From Balanoglossus misakiensis (taxonomy: Eukaryota; Hemichordata): a stretch of DNA of 64,000 bases. Every line of letters starts with the position of its first letter. The first letter of the stretch is position 1. The position numbers were made by a program, and so were the translations under genes. Of this stretch, positions 35,501 to 45,765 are shown in pieces. A model generated the notes under the pieces. That model saw only the letters and a list, made by a program, of their open reading frames with translations. It searched no databases and was not told where the DNA came from. Where the stretch lies: contig JBECUI020000035.1 of assembly GCA_040954595.2 (NCBI GenBank), forward strand, positions 1-64,000, given 5' to 3'.

Positions 35501-38500
35501 TTATACATACCAAAACACTGCAAGATGGATAATGATCTCTTTCCCCTGGTGACTCCATTATTTGGACAGGCATTGCATGCTGTTTGTCCTTCAAGGGGTT
35601 GATAATATCCAATTGCACAAGGATGGCACTGACTCAGCTCAGTGTCATGGTACGACCCTTCAGGACACAATACTGTGGAAATACAAAATGTTGAAGGCAG
35701 ATGTATACATTGTTCATGTACTGATCATTATGCATTAATGGTTTAAAACACAACTACAATTGTAACACACAGCATTCATTTTGGCCAGTTTTTCACTCTT
35801 GTGTCTACAAGTGGGATTGCAGTTGTGTGTGGTTGAATGTTGATTCACTATATATCCACATGTAGAATAACATTAACTGTGTCTTCTATCAAACATAATT
35901 AATGGAAAAAGGGCAGCGAGAAAGAGACTTTGTCCCTCCTTGGTATGAGCATATCAAATCAATTATTTCCTTATATCACCTCTTGGTTGGGTTGTATTTA
36001 CCACTCACACTTGTCTTTAATTTGTACACTGCGACTCACAACCACACTCGCAGCAATACGGCCCACCTAACAGGTCATATCAGGCGATATAAACATATTA
36101 ACATCTACACCTTTTTATAATATTAATTTTGGACACAGTTTTAATCCTTTCACCACCATGGTTCAGTCCAAACCAATTGTTTTCTATGGTAAGGTTTGAC
36201 CTCTATAGAGGAAACTGGGAGTGAAAGGGTTAAAGTACATAACAACTGAGGAGTATAGGCACTCACCACATTCTTCTCCAACAAGAACACTACCATTGGA
36301 ACAGAATATTGTACTTTCAACTTGTAATGTCTCAGCGTCGACCGAATATTCAGCTGTATCAAAAGGACCATTCTTGACTGCATCTTCAATAACTACAGCT
36401 GCAGCATCAGCAGAGCTAATGGATAAAACAACAGGCAAAAAATTCTTACATATGCCACATTACAATACCAACCAGAAGTGTGTACTGTAAACTGAATTGT
36501 TTTCACGACAGGAAATTTTCGCGATATTAAAAGAGGCGACTGTTACGTGAGGACGAATTTTCGAGTTCTCGTATTTCACTAACTGCATCATTATCTCCAA
36601 AAACATTTTACACAACTTTTTATTTTAACGTTTTTTTGACCAGCACATGTTTTGCAGAAATTTACTGCTCGCGAAAATAACACGTTTTGCAGTATATTTC
36701 GAATGCATGAATCTTTAGAATACAGGATGCCGCAACATGAAGGAAGGTGGGCAGAAATGATGGGGTTGCCAAAAACTGAAAATGTTTGAGTGTTAAGACA
36801 CAAAATAATTTGTTTTCACTTGCATGAATGGAATATTTTGCAATAATGCAAACACCAGCTGTATAGGGAATACAGAGCTGGTCCTCACACAGCCTGGGAT
36901 CAGTACCCTAGACATGTCACCAAAGTCATTTCAATAGAACAGAAGGGGAATGAAATACTCGAAAAATAACAATTACTACTCACGCATTGGTTGTGAAACT
37001 GAACTGAACCACAAGCTGAGTATCAGCCTGTCTCTTTCTTCGGTTTGAGGCGCCGCAGGTTATTTCAAGGTCATCAAAGTTGCATTCACCGCCACAAATA
37101 CCAAACAAATCATTCAGATAGTTGATAGTGTTCATAAAACTGATCCTCAATTGCTGGATGACACCATTGTTACATGTACCAGCCTGTGAATTGTATGACA
37201 CGCCACAATTCACTCCACGTTGAGTCTTCCCAGGAGCTGCAGTAGAACAATACAAACAAACAAATTTTGTTAAAGATGCAATTTTCAATCTAGCGAACGA
37301 TGTATTGACTTAGACTGCGAAACCGCTTAGCCAATCAGGAAAGTTACAGCTGCTTACCCAGAACAAAATATTAAGAAAATAGCTCAAATGTACTGGAGCT
37401 TTATATTGGGGTAAGCAGATATGATGTTAACAAATTATCTACCTGTAATCACAACCTTGACATACTGTAAAGCAAGAATTTGCATTACTCATATTTCTCT
37501 TTTCATTTATAACTAAAAGAAAATTGTCTCAATGCTGGAATACCCCCTCTCACAACTCTCTCTCTCTTTGGAGAATTTTCTGAATGTGCATGTGCAACCT
37601 GATTATATTTCTTTACTGATACCAAATCATTTTTTTCTCACCTGAACATCCAGGGAAGGTGAATTCCTCGTCTGGATTCTCAGGATTAAAAGATCCTTCA
37701 CTATGGCAGAGATAGTAAGGTGCTGGCAGGCTTGCAAACTTGTATCCTGGTAAACAATCCACCTGACAGGACACACCCGACTCAAACTCATTACAGATGG
37801 AAATACCTTTAACTGGTGGTGCTGGCTTTTCACAATCAAATGATGTAAAAGAAAGGAGAACACAGTTTATTTGTCTATATATATATTTTTAATTTTATTT
37901 CATCTATCATCCAACAGGCAAATACTACCCAAATGTCTGTGTCTCATATATCATCCAACAGGCAAATACTACCCAAATGTCCAGGTCTAGGTAACGAACC
38001 CACAACCCTAGCCACTAGGGCACAATGCCTCTTTTACCAGGTTCACACAGGGTAAAATTTGAGACACTATTTGCCAGTGCTAACCACAGAGCATTAATCC
38101 TTTGAGTCATGTTGTGTCCACACACACAAAGTTTATGTATGGGCGCTGAGGCTCGGCCCCATAGACAATGGGTTGCGGAGAGGTGTTAATCCTTACACCG
38201 GCTCAGGTCTGGCTGGCAGAGCCGTCTAAAATCTGAGACGTTTCAGGACCACTTACACCGTCCACACATGTTTTTTTAAGACAGTATCAATTCTGAGATG
38301 CTTCAGAACTGTCTTAATGGTGTATGTGTGACACCCATATTTATTACACAGTCAAATCTTTTAAACAGAACACCAACACATTAACATGTTTCTATGTAAA
38401 AGGGACTAGGAAAAGCTGTTGGTTGAAGAGAGGTTTCCCGATTAGACAGGGTTTGTTTTAGACGGGTTTGAGTGTCCTTGTATGTTCTGAATGATGTTGT

Positions 38501-41395
38501 TATAATTTTTGATAGTTACATAGGGACAAAAGTGATAATGATGCAATCATATTACTGTAAAACGGCAAATTTTCCCAAACTTCGGCAAAAAAGAAGAAGA
38601 AAATAAAGTCGCATAAAATGTTTTTCAGAGATAACAGAGTAGTTAGTAAAATACTAGAATGCGGAAATTTAATTCTCGTGTCACAGTTGCCTCTTTTGAT
38701 ATATTGCAAAATATTTTCTGTCACGAAAATGTCCCGTTTTACAGTATGTGACAAGACATAACAAGGGGTAGAGATGACAATTTGTCAAGATATTAATTAA
38801 TTTGTAAAGTTTATGTATGAATGATAAAAAAATTCACTCACGCAGTACATAGAGTAAAAAGTTGCACTGTGTATTGTTGCCAGCTGTATCTGAAGCAACA
38901 TAGCTGATCTGGTAGGTTCCCCAGGAAAAGGTGTCACCTGTAAGAACAAAATTATGCACATCATTACAGGCATGGGTGCTAAAGCCAAAATAGCTTCCGT
39001 TTCTTGAATGTTTTTCATGATTTTCTTTTCAAACTTAGAATGGTCCATTTAAGTGAGCTATCTGGTGGGTATACACAGGCATATTATCAACTCCTGATTG
39101 TGACTGTACATATAAACATGAACAAGATATGTATACTAAACAGATATGGTGCCGCACACGTTTATTCAACTGCCCATTGTAAGAGAACACAACATTTGTG
39201 GTATGGGTATCCCCAGTAGTAGTGGAGAATATTAAGTACTTTACTGATTAAAGGCCTTGCTCAACAGTTGGTCAAATCTTTTGTTTCCAATAAACAATTA
39301 CGTGCAAACACAAATGCTTTCGAGTTTTAACTTCATTGTACTGCCCTGGGATCGAGGAAAGGGCCTATAAACATATGGTAATAGTATCAGCAATTGAGGC
39401 TTTAATACTTGGAAGCAAGATCATCTGTCGCACATAGGATGTGCTAGCCATATATGAGTAACGGCCACAAGAATAAACTGTACCAGTATGCTTCATACTG
39501 ACCATAATCTTAGGAAAGTTGTCTCAGCTTGTTGGTTTCTGTTTAGATCAACTCCCCACCCCACCCCGATAAAAAAAAACTTAGTTAGTGTGAATGTTAT
39601 ATATTATCTATAATCAGAAATGATATTTTATAGGAAACTTACCCATTGTGTAGGTTTGTGTCACATTGGCAATGGCGACATAATCTTTAAATATAGGCTC
39701 CTGCCATACTCCTGTTGTCAAGCTATTAGGACTAATTATACGGGTCGTATTGGGACAGTAAATGACTTCAGGAGCGTGTTTATCTGAAGAAAAAAAAAAT
39801 GAAAGAATAACAAATGTTTGTAAATTAAACAACTGGTCCACACCCCCTATGCATACACTGGTACATTTAGGTAAATGCACTACTAGATGTTAATATCTGT
39901 CACATATTCATGAGAAATCCAGATATTGTTAAGTGCTTGTTTTCTGATACATGTGAATAGACTAGATCACTGTCAAGAAACACTACAAGATAGGACAGGA
40001 GTCATGAGATGGTATCCATGGGCATAATAACTGATATGATCAATTACACTCATGATAAGCCTAGTTCTTGGAACAGCAGAAACTGATGATGATGATGGTG
40101 ATGATGATGGTGGTGGTGGTGGTGGTGGTGATGATGATTATGATGATGATGATGGTGATGGTGGTTGTGAATAGTATCATTACATTCAGTGTTAAATACA
40201 TGTACGGTAGAAACAAAAAGAGTGAGCGATACAGGCATGGGCAGATGATGATTCCCTATACTTCCTAAAGTAGGGAGATTGCAGGCTGTGTGATTGGAGT
40301 ACAACACACAGCAGCTAGGGGCTGGTGAATGTACACAGGAAAAACTACTCAAAATTTCACACAGTTTTCCCTGGACAGACACAACATTACAAGGAGAGCT
40401 GTGTTAAAGTAAGGATTTAGGATTAATCAACTCTGTGAATATGACCCAATTTCTCCTCGTCAGATTATGCATAAAATTGTTTGATAGTAATGAATAAGGC
40501 TATTTACCAACAGGTGTGCATGGTGAACCAGAGTAACCAATTGGGCACCTGGTACTTCCACAAGCTGATGGCTGGATTTTGACCACACTACCCAATAACT
40601 CTTGATCCATTTCAACCCACATGACATGATTGCCAAGTGGACTTTGTGAACAGTTCAAAGCCAGACTCTGGATTTCAACAGGAGTCAATACATAATCGTA
40701 TACATTCATCTGTGTAACATCACCATGGAAGCTAAAATAGTTGTCAAGGAGTCCATTTTCGTCATAGCTTTGACCAAGAATTACCATACAGCTGTTGAAA
40801 AACAAGAGAATAATGAATTCATTAAAAGTGCTGGTAAGAAGTTGTCAAAAATAAACTGTGAAAATCAGTATCGTTCCGCATAAGTTTGAATTTGAAAGTG
40901 CCACGAAGATAGCTTTGCTGATGTCCATAGTTTGCTCCCTTGATTTTTTTGGCCAGTTTTGTTGTAAGTCGCAACATGTTATGATGATATTGTATTGTCA
41001 TGTAGGAGTAAGACAAGCTACCTAGCAGATAAGTTATAAACAAGATAACTGCTTCACAAATAAATGGTTCACTTCTCTTGAGGCTTGGGAAAACTTGACA
41101 GTATAGGAAAATATAGAATTTTAACATGTGATGATGACAATTTTCTATGGCTTTGTAGGAGTTAAAAATGTTCGGAGTTCCACTAGCAACTTACTTTTCT
41201 GAGTCATCGATACCTGTCCAGGATGGAAGGGGTGATGTTACTGCAACACCATTCAAGTAAACTGCCACAATGCCTTCTTCAATTACCATGACAACATTAT
41301 GCCACGAGTTGTCATCTACTGATACGGTTACACCATTTGTACTGACAGATAGACTTCTGTCCAGGACAAGAAGGGTACTATCAACTTGGGTTAAG
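32299..41395 (-). CDS. SVEP1-like multidomain membrane receptor (3' part of gene, 15 exons)
   Basis: Joined exons give 2,587 nt, about 861 residues plus stop, with compatible phases at all 14 junctions. Order from the N-terminal side: LamG/pentraxin domain (two exons); HYR domain (two exons); Sushi/CCP with six cysteines; a Cys-containing module with an RRKR basic site; four GCC2/ephrin-receptor-like Cys-rich repeats (one exon each); two EGF domains; one transmembrane helix; and a cytoplasmic tail of about 88 residues. HYR, Sushi, GCC2, EGF and pentraxin modules together are characteristic of SVEP1-like adhesion proteins, but SVEP1 is known as a secreted matrix protein, whereas this one has a clear membrane anchor. 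The 5' part of the gene is not found: it must lie upstream of the repeat block (beyond about 53 kb) or beyond the window. Adhesion or ligand binding at the cell surface is inferred from the domains. Confidence 0.9.
32915..33011 (-). CDS. Receptor exon: transmembrane helix
   Basis: Acceptor CTCTTACAG|ATTCC, donor CG|GTAAGTT. Encodes DSSVDTAVIIGGVAGGLAAV followed by LVLGVIMLLMYQR: about 24 hydrophobic residues with GG/GxxxG small-residue spacing and a basic stop-transfer end. Phase 1 in, phase 2 out. Confidence 0.9.
33279..33407 (-). CDS. Receptor exon: membrane-proximal EGF domain
   Basis: Reads DKCEGFCSNNAVCIKDSDG, then PVCECTDEYQGETCRQR: six cysteines in EGF spacing with a CxCxxxYxGxxC end. 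Symmetric phase 1-1, the usual EGF exon form. Donor AAAG|GTGTGT. Confidence 0.92.
33530..33625. repeat. Intronic half-copy of a foldback element
   Basis: Carries GTTGATTCACTATATATCCA and AACATAATTAATGGAAAAAG, shared with 35,815-35,935 and with the complete foldback element at about 56,595-56,888. Confidence 0.7.
33701..33823 (-). CDS. Receptor exon: EGF domain
   Basis: Reads DAHECRLGLDDCHPNVTCRN, then PGYQCTCKTGFTGDGITCT. Six cysteines with the CxCxxGFxGDG ending of EGF/MSP1-like modules and one N-glycosylation sequon (NVT). 123 bp, phase 1-1; acceptor TTTTCTAG, donor ACAG|GTATG. Confidence 0.92.
34393..34554 (-). CDS. Receptor exon: GCC2 repeat 4
   Basis: 162-bp exon, phase 1-1. CEKCPVGTYNFEFNQDACQP then CPTGYTTGREGA: the CxxCPxGTY...C.PCPxGYTT pattern of GCC2/GCC3 (ephrin-receptor-like) modules. 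Donor GATG|GTAGGA. Confidence 0.92.
34692..34859 (-). CDS. Receptor exon: GCC2 repeat 3
   Basis: 168 bp, phase 1-1. CESCPMGTYRSNAELQPSC then MPCPFGFTTRTVGS. Same fold signature as its neighbours, with one NGS sequon before the first CxxC. Donor GTTT|GTAAGT. Confidence 0.92.
35104..35265 (-). CDS. Receptor exon: GCC2 repeat 2
   Basis: 162 bp, phase 1-1. CDVGHYFDNGTSQCQSCPIG, then FVCNTCPKGMLTLVEGA. Contains the sequon NGT. Acceptor TATTGCAG, donor CAGG|GTAGGT. Confidence 0.92.
35380..35490. repeat. Intronic dispersed repeat
   Basis: GGCAAGGGGTATGGGGTTTT, then GGCATGAGTGAGGCTAGACG, echoes about 4,013-4,110 in the left arm and its complement at about 18,740-18,840 (Cys-less, non-coding, diverged). 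Confidence 0.5.
35511..35672 (-). CDS. Receptor exon: GCC2 repeat 1
   Basis: 162 bp, phase 1-1. LCPEGSYHDTELSQCHPCAI, then TACNACPNNGVTRGKRS. Acceptor TTTCCACAG, donor TTTTG|GTATGT. The identical exon sizes (162, 162, 168, 162) show that these four modules arose by exon duplication. Confidence 0.92.
35815..35935. repeat. Intronic half-copy of a foldback element
   Basis: Same family as 33,530-33,625, in the same orientation, including the end AAAGGGCAGC. Confidence 0.7.
36267..36415 (-). CDS. Receptor exon: second half of basic-site module
   Basis: 149 bp, phase 2 in, phase 1 out. Reads SADAAAVVIEDAVKNGPFD, then a short segment with two cysteines (FCSNG, EEC) that leads into the first GCC2 repeat. 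Acceptor ATCCATTAG|C, donor TGTG|GTGAGT. Confidence 0.88.
36984..37236 (-). CDS. Receptor exon: module with RRKR furin-type site
   Basis: 253 bp, phase 1 in, phase 2 out. Reads NCGVSYNSQAGTCNNGVI, then NYLNDLFGICGGECNF, ITCGASNRRKRQADTQ and a beta-rich QLVVQFSFTT. R-R-K-R before Q fits a furin-type cleavage consensus. The module type is not recognised with certainty; a SEA-like or SVEP1-specific linker is possible. Confidence 0.85.
37642..37836 (-). CDS. Receptor exon: Sushi/CCP domain
   Basis: Reads CEKPAPPVKGISICNEF, SGVSCQVDCLPGYKF, PYYLCHSEGSF and TFPGCS: six cysteines in the pattern of selectin-type Sushi domains. Donor TTCAG|GTGAGA. The acceptor is odd: the exon edge required by the first cysteine and by phase 1 lies after ACATCATTTG, which has TG instead of AG. 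The nearest AG would cut into the domain and remove its first cysteine. Confidence 0.82.
38842..38937 (-). CDS. Receptor exon: HYR domain, second half
   Basis: 96 bp, phase 1-1. Reads GDTFSWGTYQISYVASDTAG then NNTQCNFLLYVL: the Y.A.D.AGN...C.F...V signature of hyalin-repeat domains. Acceptor TTCTTACAG, donor CTGC|GTGAGT. Confidence 0.9.
39643..39783 (-). CDS. Receptor exon: HYR domain, first half
   Basis: 141 bp, phase 1-1. Reads DKHAPEVIYCPNTTRIISPN, then WQEPIFKDYVAI, matching the P.I.CP......W..P...D start of HYR domains. Acceptor TTTCTTCAG, donor ATGG|GTAAGT. Confidence 0.9.
40086..40165. repeat. GAT/GGT trinucleotide tract in intron
   Basis: GATGATGATGGTGATGATGA and a run of GGT. It yields a spurious poly-His frame on the minus strand. 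Confidence 0.9.
40508..40791 (-). CDS. Receptor exon: LamG/pentraxin domain, C-terminal half
   Basis: 284 bp, phase 2 in, phase 1 out. Reads CMVILGQSYDENGLLDNYF, FHGDVTQMNVYDYVLTP and LALNCSQSPLGN, the IGQ...F.G.V..L.VWD..L...EI..L..C order of pentraxin/LamG folds, then a CGSTRCPIGYSGSPC tail. Homologous to the plus-strand exon at 9.30 kb. Confidence 0.9.
41195..41395 (-). CDS. Receptor exon: LamG/pentraxin domain, N-terminal part (copy 1)
   Basis: 201 bp, symmetric phase 2-2. Reads LTQVDSTLLVLDRSLSVST, VSVDDNSWHNVVMVIEEG and VAVYLNGVAVTSP, i.e. the WH.V.......V.LY.NG core of LamG domains. Acceptor TTTCTTGGCAG|C, donor GAAAA|GTAAGT. It lies inside the 4,999-bp tandem duplication, and an identical copy is at 46,194-46,394. 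Confidence 0.9.
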
Positions 41396-41635
41396 CTGCC
41401 AAGAAATTCAAAACAGAGATTAGACATAAATCGGTGCATCAGCTGGTACTTTTGGGAAATTATCACACTTTTTTTCAAACTGCACCACCTTTAGCCCATA
41501 CAGAAGTATGCACTGAACTATCTACAAGTATTATGAACCCTAAGTATGAGTGCATATGCAAGTTTAAACCAGACAAATAATAAATATTCGCCGCAAAGGA
41601 ATATGGTCGCCACCGTGAGAAAATGCAAAATACAA

Positions 41636-42847
41636 TTAAAGTTGCAAGCAGCGTTGGCGGGGCACAAGCGGTTCCCATGGTAACAAGCAAATGCCAAGGC
41701 TGTATCTGCTGTGGATACCAAGATATTGGAAAGTAGGTCAAAGGTCACCAGAGGTCACCCCAAATTTGGGCAAAAAAATCGGACCCCATACTAGTCTAGG
41801 TCCAACAAAAACCAAACACCTAGCTCTATTGGATCGCCTAGAATTAGGTATGCGCATAATTAATGAGGTCTTGTGTAAGACTCCATATCTGCTCCATCGG
41901 CCCTCCAAAAGTCAGGACTCTAACTGCTGTGGATGCTGAGATATGGGAAATTAGATCAAAGGTCATCCAAGGTCACCCAAAATTTGGGCATAAAATGTTG
42001 ACCCCAGAGTGGGCCATGTCCAACTAAAACCAGACCTCTAGCCCTATTGGTTAGCCTGGAATTAGATATGCAGAAAAATGATGTTTTAGAAATAGGTCAA
42101 GGGTCATTGCCAAAATTACCAAAATAGTTGTGTCATGTCCTGGCAGCATTGGTACCCATGTCCACAAAATTCATGACTGTGGTGCTTTTACAAGAGGAGG
42201 TATGGGGATATGCATATATAATTAGTTGTTTTAAAACTGGGTCAAAGGTCATGTCAAAATTGCCCCGAAAAATTGTAACAACTTCCGGTCATATGATGAC
42301 TCATATCCAAAAAAAGAATTTACGTGCTGTCAACATTTTGGCTACAAAGCAGAATTTTCATTTTTCAATGGTTTTCAGAAAATCCAACATGGCCGCCATA
42401 ATGATCGACCAATCACAGTGCGCTTCGCAAACTTGATAAAAATAGGTTAGGTGACCACATACCCCGAATCCTGTGACTCGGCAATCGCTGGTTCTGGAGA
42501 AGAAGATTTTTAAAGTTTTAAGTAGTTTTTCAGAAAAACAATTGTAGCAAAAAAACTTTATGTGTGACGTCATGATTTCAATGGGGTAAAATGATGGACA
42601 GAAGGTAGGCTACCTGCACACCAAATTTGAACTCGATCGGCCCAGTAGTTTTTGAGAAGGACTCGTTTAACGATTGTCAGGAAATGCAATATGGCCGCCA
42701 GGTCACGTGACTAATTAAATATTCACGAGCCACTGCTAGTCTACTCATTGGCCCCTATCACCCTACCAAGTTTCAGCCCCCAAGGTGCAGCGGTTTTCCA
42801 GATCTACCTGGCCGAATTTCTCGGAAGAAGAAGAAGAAGAAGAAGAA
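41636..42847 (+). mobile_element. Repeat element copy E1 (again at 46,635-47,846)
   Basis: Begins TTAAAGTTGCAAGCAGCG, a diverged form of the family start TTAAAGCTGCGAGCAGC. It ends in a GAAGAA tract at about 42,824-42,846. It contains DR1 AGGTCAAAGGTCA at 41,735-41,747, the phrase CTCTATTGGATCGCCTAGAA, AACATGGCCGCCATAAT and GGTCACGTGACTAATTAAA. No transposase or RT frame is visible, so the element is non-autonomous. Confidence 0.8.
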
Positions 42848-44281
42848 TTAAAGCTGCGAGCAGCATTGTCGGGCCCAAGCGCTGATCTTGAATTATATAT
42901 GCACAGTATGAATGAGAAGAAACAGAATTTTCTATCGGATGTATTATCTCATGACATAACAAGGATGTGTGTATTGTTGCTGCTGAAATAGGGTGAAGTA
43001 GGTCAAAGGTCACCTAAGGTCACCCAACATTTGGGCAATTTTTTTTTACCCATACTGGTCCATGTCCAACAAAAACCAAAACTCTAGCTCTTTTGGTTCG
43101 GATGTTATTAGGTATGTGCATATTTAATGAGGTCAGCAGGTGTCACAGGTGACCCAAAAATGTGGCTTTACATTCTGGTCCCCTCCTACAAAATGCCATG
43201 GCTGTATCTGCTCTGGATGCTGAGATATGCGAAAGTAGGTCAAAGGTCACCAGAGGTCACCCAACATTTGGGCAAAAAATTTTGATCCCATACTGGTCCA
43301 TGTCCAACAAAAACCAAACCTCTAGCTCTATTGGTTCACCTGTAATTAGCTATGCACATAATTAATGAGGTCAGCAAAGGTCAAAGGGTCATGAAAAGTA
43401 GCAAAATATTTTGATCACACACTAATCCACATGCATCAAAAACCAAACGTCTAGCCCTATAGGTTAGCCTGGAATTAGATATGCAGAAATAATAACGCGT
43501 GATAAGTAGGTCAAAGGTCATGTGAAAAATCGCCAAAAATTTGTAACATATTTTAGTCATATGACGATTGATATCAATGAAAATAATTTGTATGCTGTCA
43601 TTTTTTAGACTAGGAAAAGGAATTTCAATTTTTCACTGCTTTTTACAAAATCCAATATGGCCGCCATAATCTTCGACCAATCACAATGCTCTTTGCAAAC
43701 TTGATAGACATCAGTGTAGTGACCATACTCCCCGAATCTTGCGACTCAGTTATCGCCCGTTCTGGAGAAGAAGATTTTTTGGAATTCTACTATGGTTTTT
43801 CGAAAATCCAATATGGCCGCCATAATCTTCGACCAATCACAATGCTTCATATCAAACTTGATAGACATCTGTTAGGTGACCACATACCCCAAACCCCGTG
43901 ACTCGGTTATCACCGGTTCTGGAGAAGAAGATTTTTGAAATTTAAGCCAGATTTCAGAAAAAAAATTGTAGCAAAAAAAATGCAACATTTACAGCAAAAT
44001 ATCCAATTACAAAAATGATGGGCAGAAGGTAGTCTACCTGCATGCCAAATTTGAAGTCGATCTGACTTGTAGTTTCTGAGATCTGAGATTTGCATTTTTT
44101 CCGAAAAACCAATATGGCCGCCAGGTCACGTGACTAATTAAAAATTCAAGAGTTCAATGCACGACTACCCATTGACCTTGACCACTGTAGCAAGTTTGAG
44201 AAGTGTACCTGCAGTGGTGTCTGAGATCAAGAGCGACAAAGAAATGACACAAGAATAAAGAAAGAAAGAAAGAAAGACAGA
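42848..44281 (+). mobile_element. Repeat element copy E2 (again at 47,847-49,280)
   Basis: TTAAAGCTGCGAGCAGCATT start followed by GTCGGGCCCAAGCGCTGATC; ends in (GAAA)n and GACAGA. Contains two full DR1 motifs (43,000-43,012 and 43,237-43,249), a third near 43,508, and the CCAATATGGCCGCCATAATC block twice. Confidence 0.85.
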
Positions 44282-45765
44282 TTAAAGCTGCGAGCAGCAT
44301 TGTCGGGCCCAAGCGCTGATCTCGAATTATATATGCACAGTATGAATGAGAAGAAACAGAATTTTCTATCGGGTGTATTATCTCATGACATAACAAGGAC
44401 GTGTGTATTTTTGCTGCTGAAATAGGGTGAAGTATGTCAAAGGTCACTTGAGGTCACCCAACATTTGGGCAAATTTTTTTGACCCATACTGGTCCATGTC
44501 CAACAAAAACCAAAACTCTAGCTCTATTGGTTCGCCTGTAATTAGGTATGTGCATATTTAATGAGGTCAGCAGGTGTCACAGGTGACCCAAAAATGTGGC
44601 TTTACATTTTGGTCCCATCCTGCCAAATGCCATGGCTGTATCTGCTCTGGATGCTGAGATATGCGAAAGTAGGTCAAAGGTCACCAGAGGTCTTCCAAAA
44701 TTTGGGCAAAAAATTTTGATCCCATACATGTCCATGTCCAACAAAAACCAAACCTCTAGCTCTATTGGTTCGCCTGTAATTAGCTATGCACATAATTAAT
44801 GAGGTCAGCAGAGGTCAAAGGGGTCATGAAAAGTAGCAAAATATTTTGATCACACACTAATCCACATGCATCAAAAACCAAACGTCTAGCCCTATAGGTT
44901 AGCCTTGAATTAGATATGCAGAAATAATAATGCGTGATAAGTAGGTCAAAGGTCATGTGAAAAATCGCCAAAAATTTGTAACATATTTTAGTCATATAAC
45001 GATTGATATCCATGAAAAGAATTTGTATGCTATCAATTTTTAGACTAGGAAAAGGAATTTCAATTTTTCACTGCTTTTTACGAAATCCAATATGGCCGCC
45101 ATAATCTTCGACCAATCACAATGCTCTTTGCAAACTTGATAGACATCAGTGTTGTGACCATACTCCCCGAATCTTGCGACTCAGTTATCGCCAGTTCTGG
45201 AGTAGAAGATTTTTGCAGTTTTACTATGGTTTTTCGAAAATCCAATATGGCCGCCATAATCTTCGACCAATCACAATGCTTCTTATCAAACTTGATAGAC
45301 ATCAGTTAGGTGACCACATACCCCAAACCGCGTCACTCGGTTATCACCGGTTCTGGAGAAGAAGATTTTTGAAATTTAAGCCAGATTTCAGAAACAAAAT
45401 TGTAGCAAAAAAACTGCAACATTTACAGCAAAATATCCGATTACAAAAATGATGGGTAGAAGGTAGACTACCTGCACACCAAATTTGAAGTCGATCTGAC
45501 TTGTAGTTTCTGAGATATGAGATTTGCATTTTTTCAGAAAATCCAATATGGCCGCCAGGTCACGTGACTAATTAAAAATTCAAGGGTTCAATGCACGACT
45601 ACTCATTGACCTTGACCACTGTAGCAAGTTTGAAAACTGTACCTGCAGTGGTGTCTGAGATCTAGAGCGACAAAGAAGTGAACCAAGAATAAAGAAAGAA
45701 AGAAAGAAAGAAAAACCCCAACGAAACCAATAGGGCCCAAGCGCTGCTATGCGCTTGGGCCCTAA
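44282..45765 (+). mobile_element. Repeat element copy E3, full-length (again at 49,281-50,764)
   Basis: Same start as E2, and complete at the 3' side: (AAAG)n tract, then CCCCAACGAAACCAATAGGG, then a perfect 12-bp stem hairpin GGGCCCAAGCGC / GCGCTTGGGCCC (45,733-45,762) followed by TAATTAAAG of the next copy. About 1.48 kb. The 5' palindrome GCTGC-GA-GCAGC and the 3' hairpin define both ends. Confidence 0.85.
45733..45762 (+). repeat. Terminal GGGCCC hairpin of the element
   Basis: Perfect 12-bp stem with a 6-nt loop (TGCTAT). Also at 50,732-50,761, 52,217-52,246 (loop TGGTAT) and 52,271-52,300 (loop TTGCTT). The last two stand in tandem, each preceded by AACCCCAACGAAACCAATA, so the terminal module itself was duplicated. 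Confidence 0.9.

Noticed and set aside
40050-40382. Minus-strand ORF with a poly-His run
   Set aside because: It reads through the GAT/GGT tract inside an intron of the receptor gene and has no splice or domain support.
40822-41127. 101-codon minus-strand ORF (again at 45,812-46,126)
   Set aside because: It lies in the intron between the two LamG exons, whose phases already join correctly without it, and has no domain.
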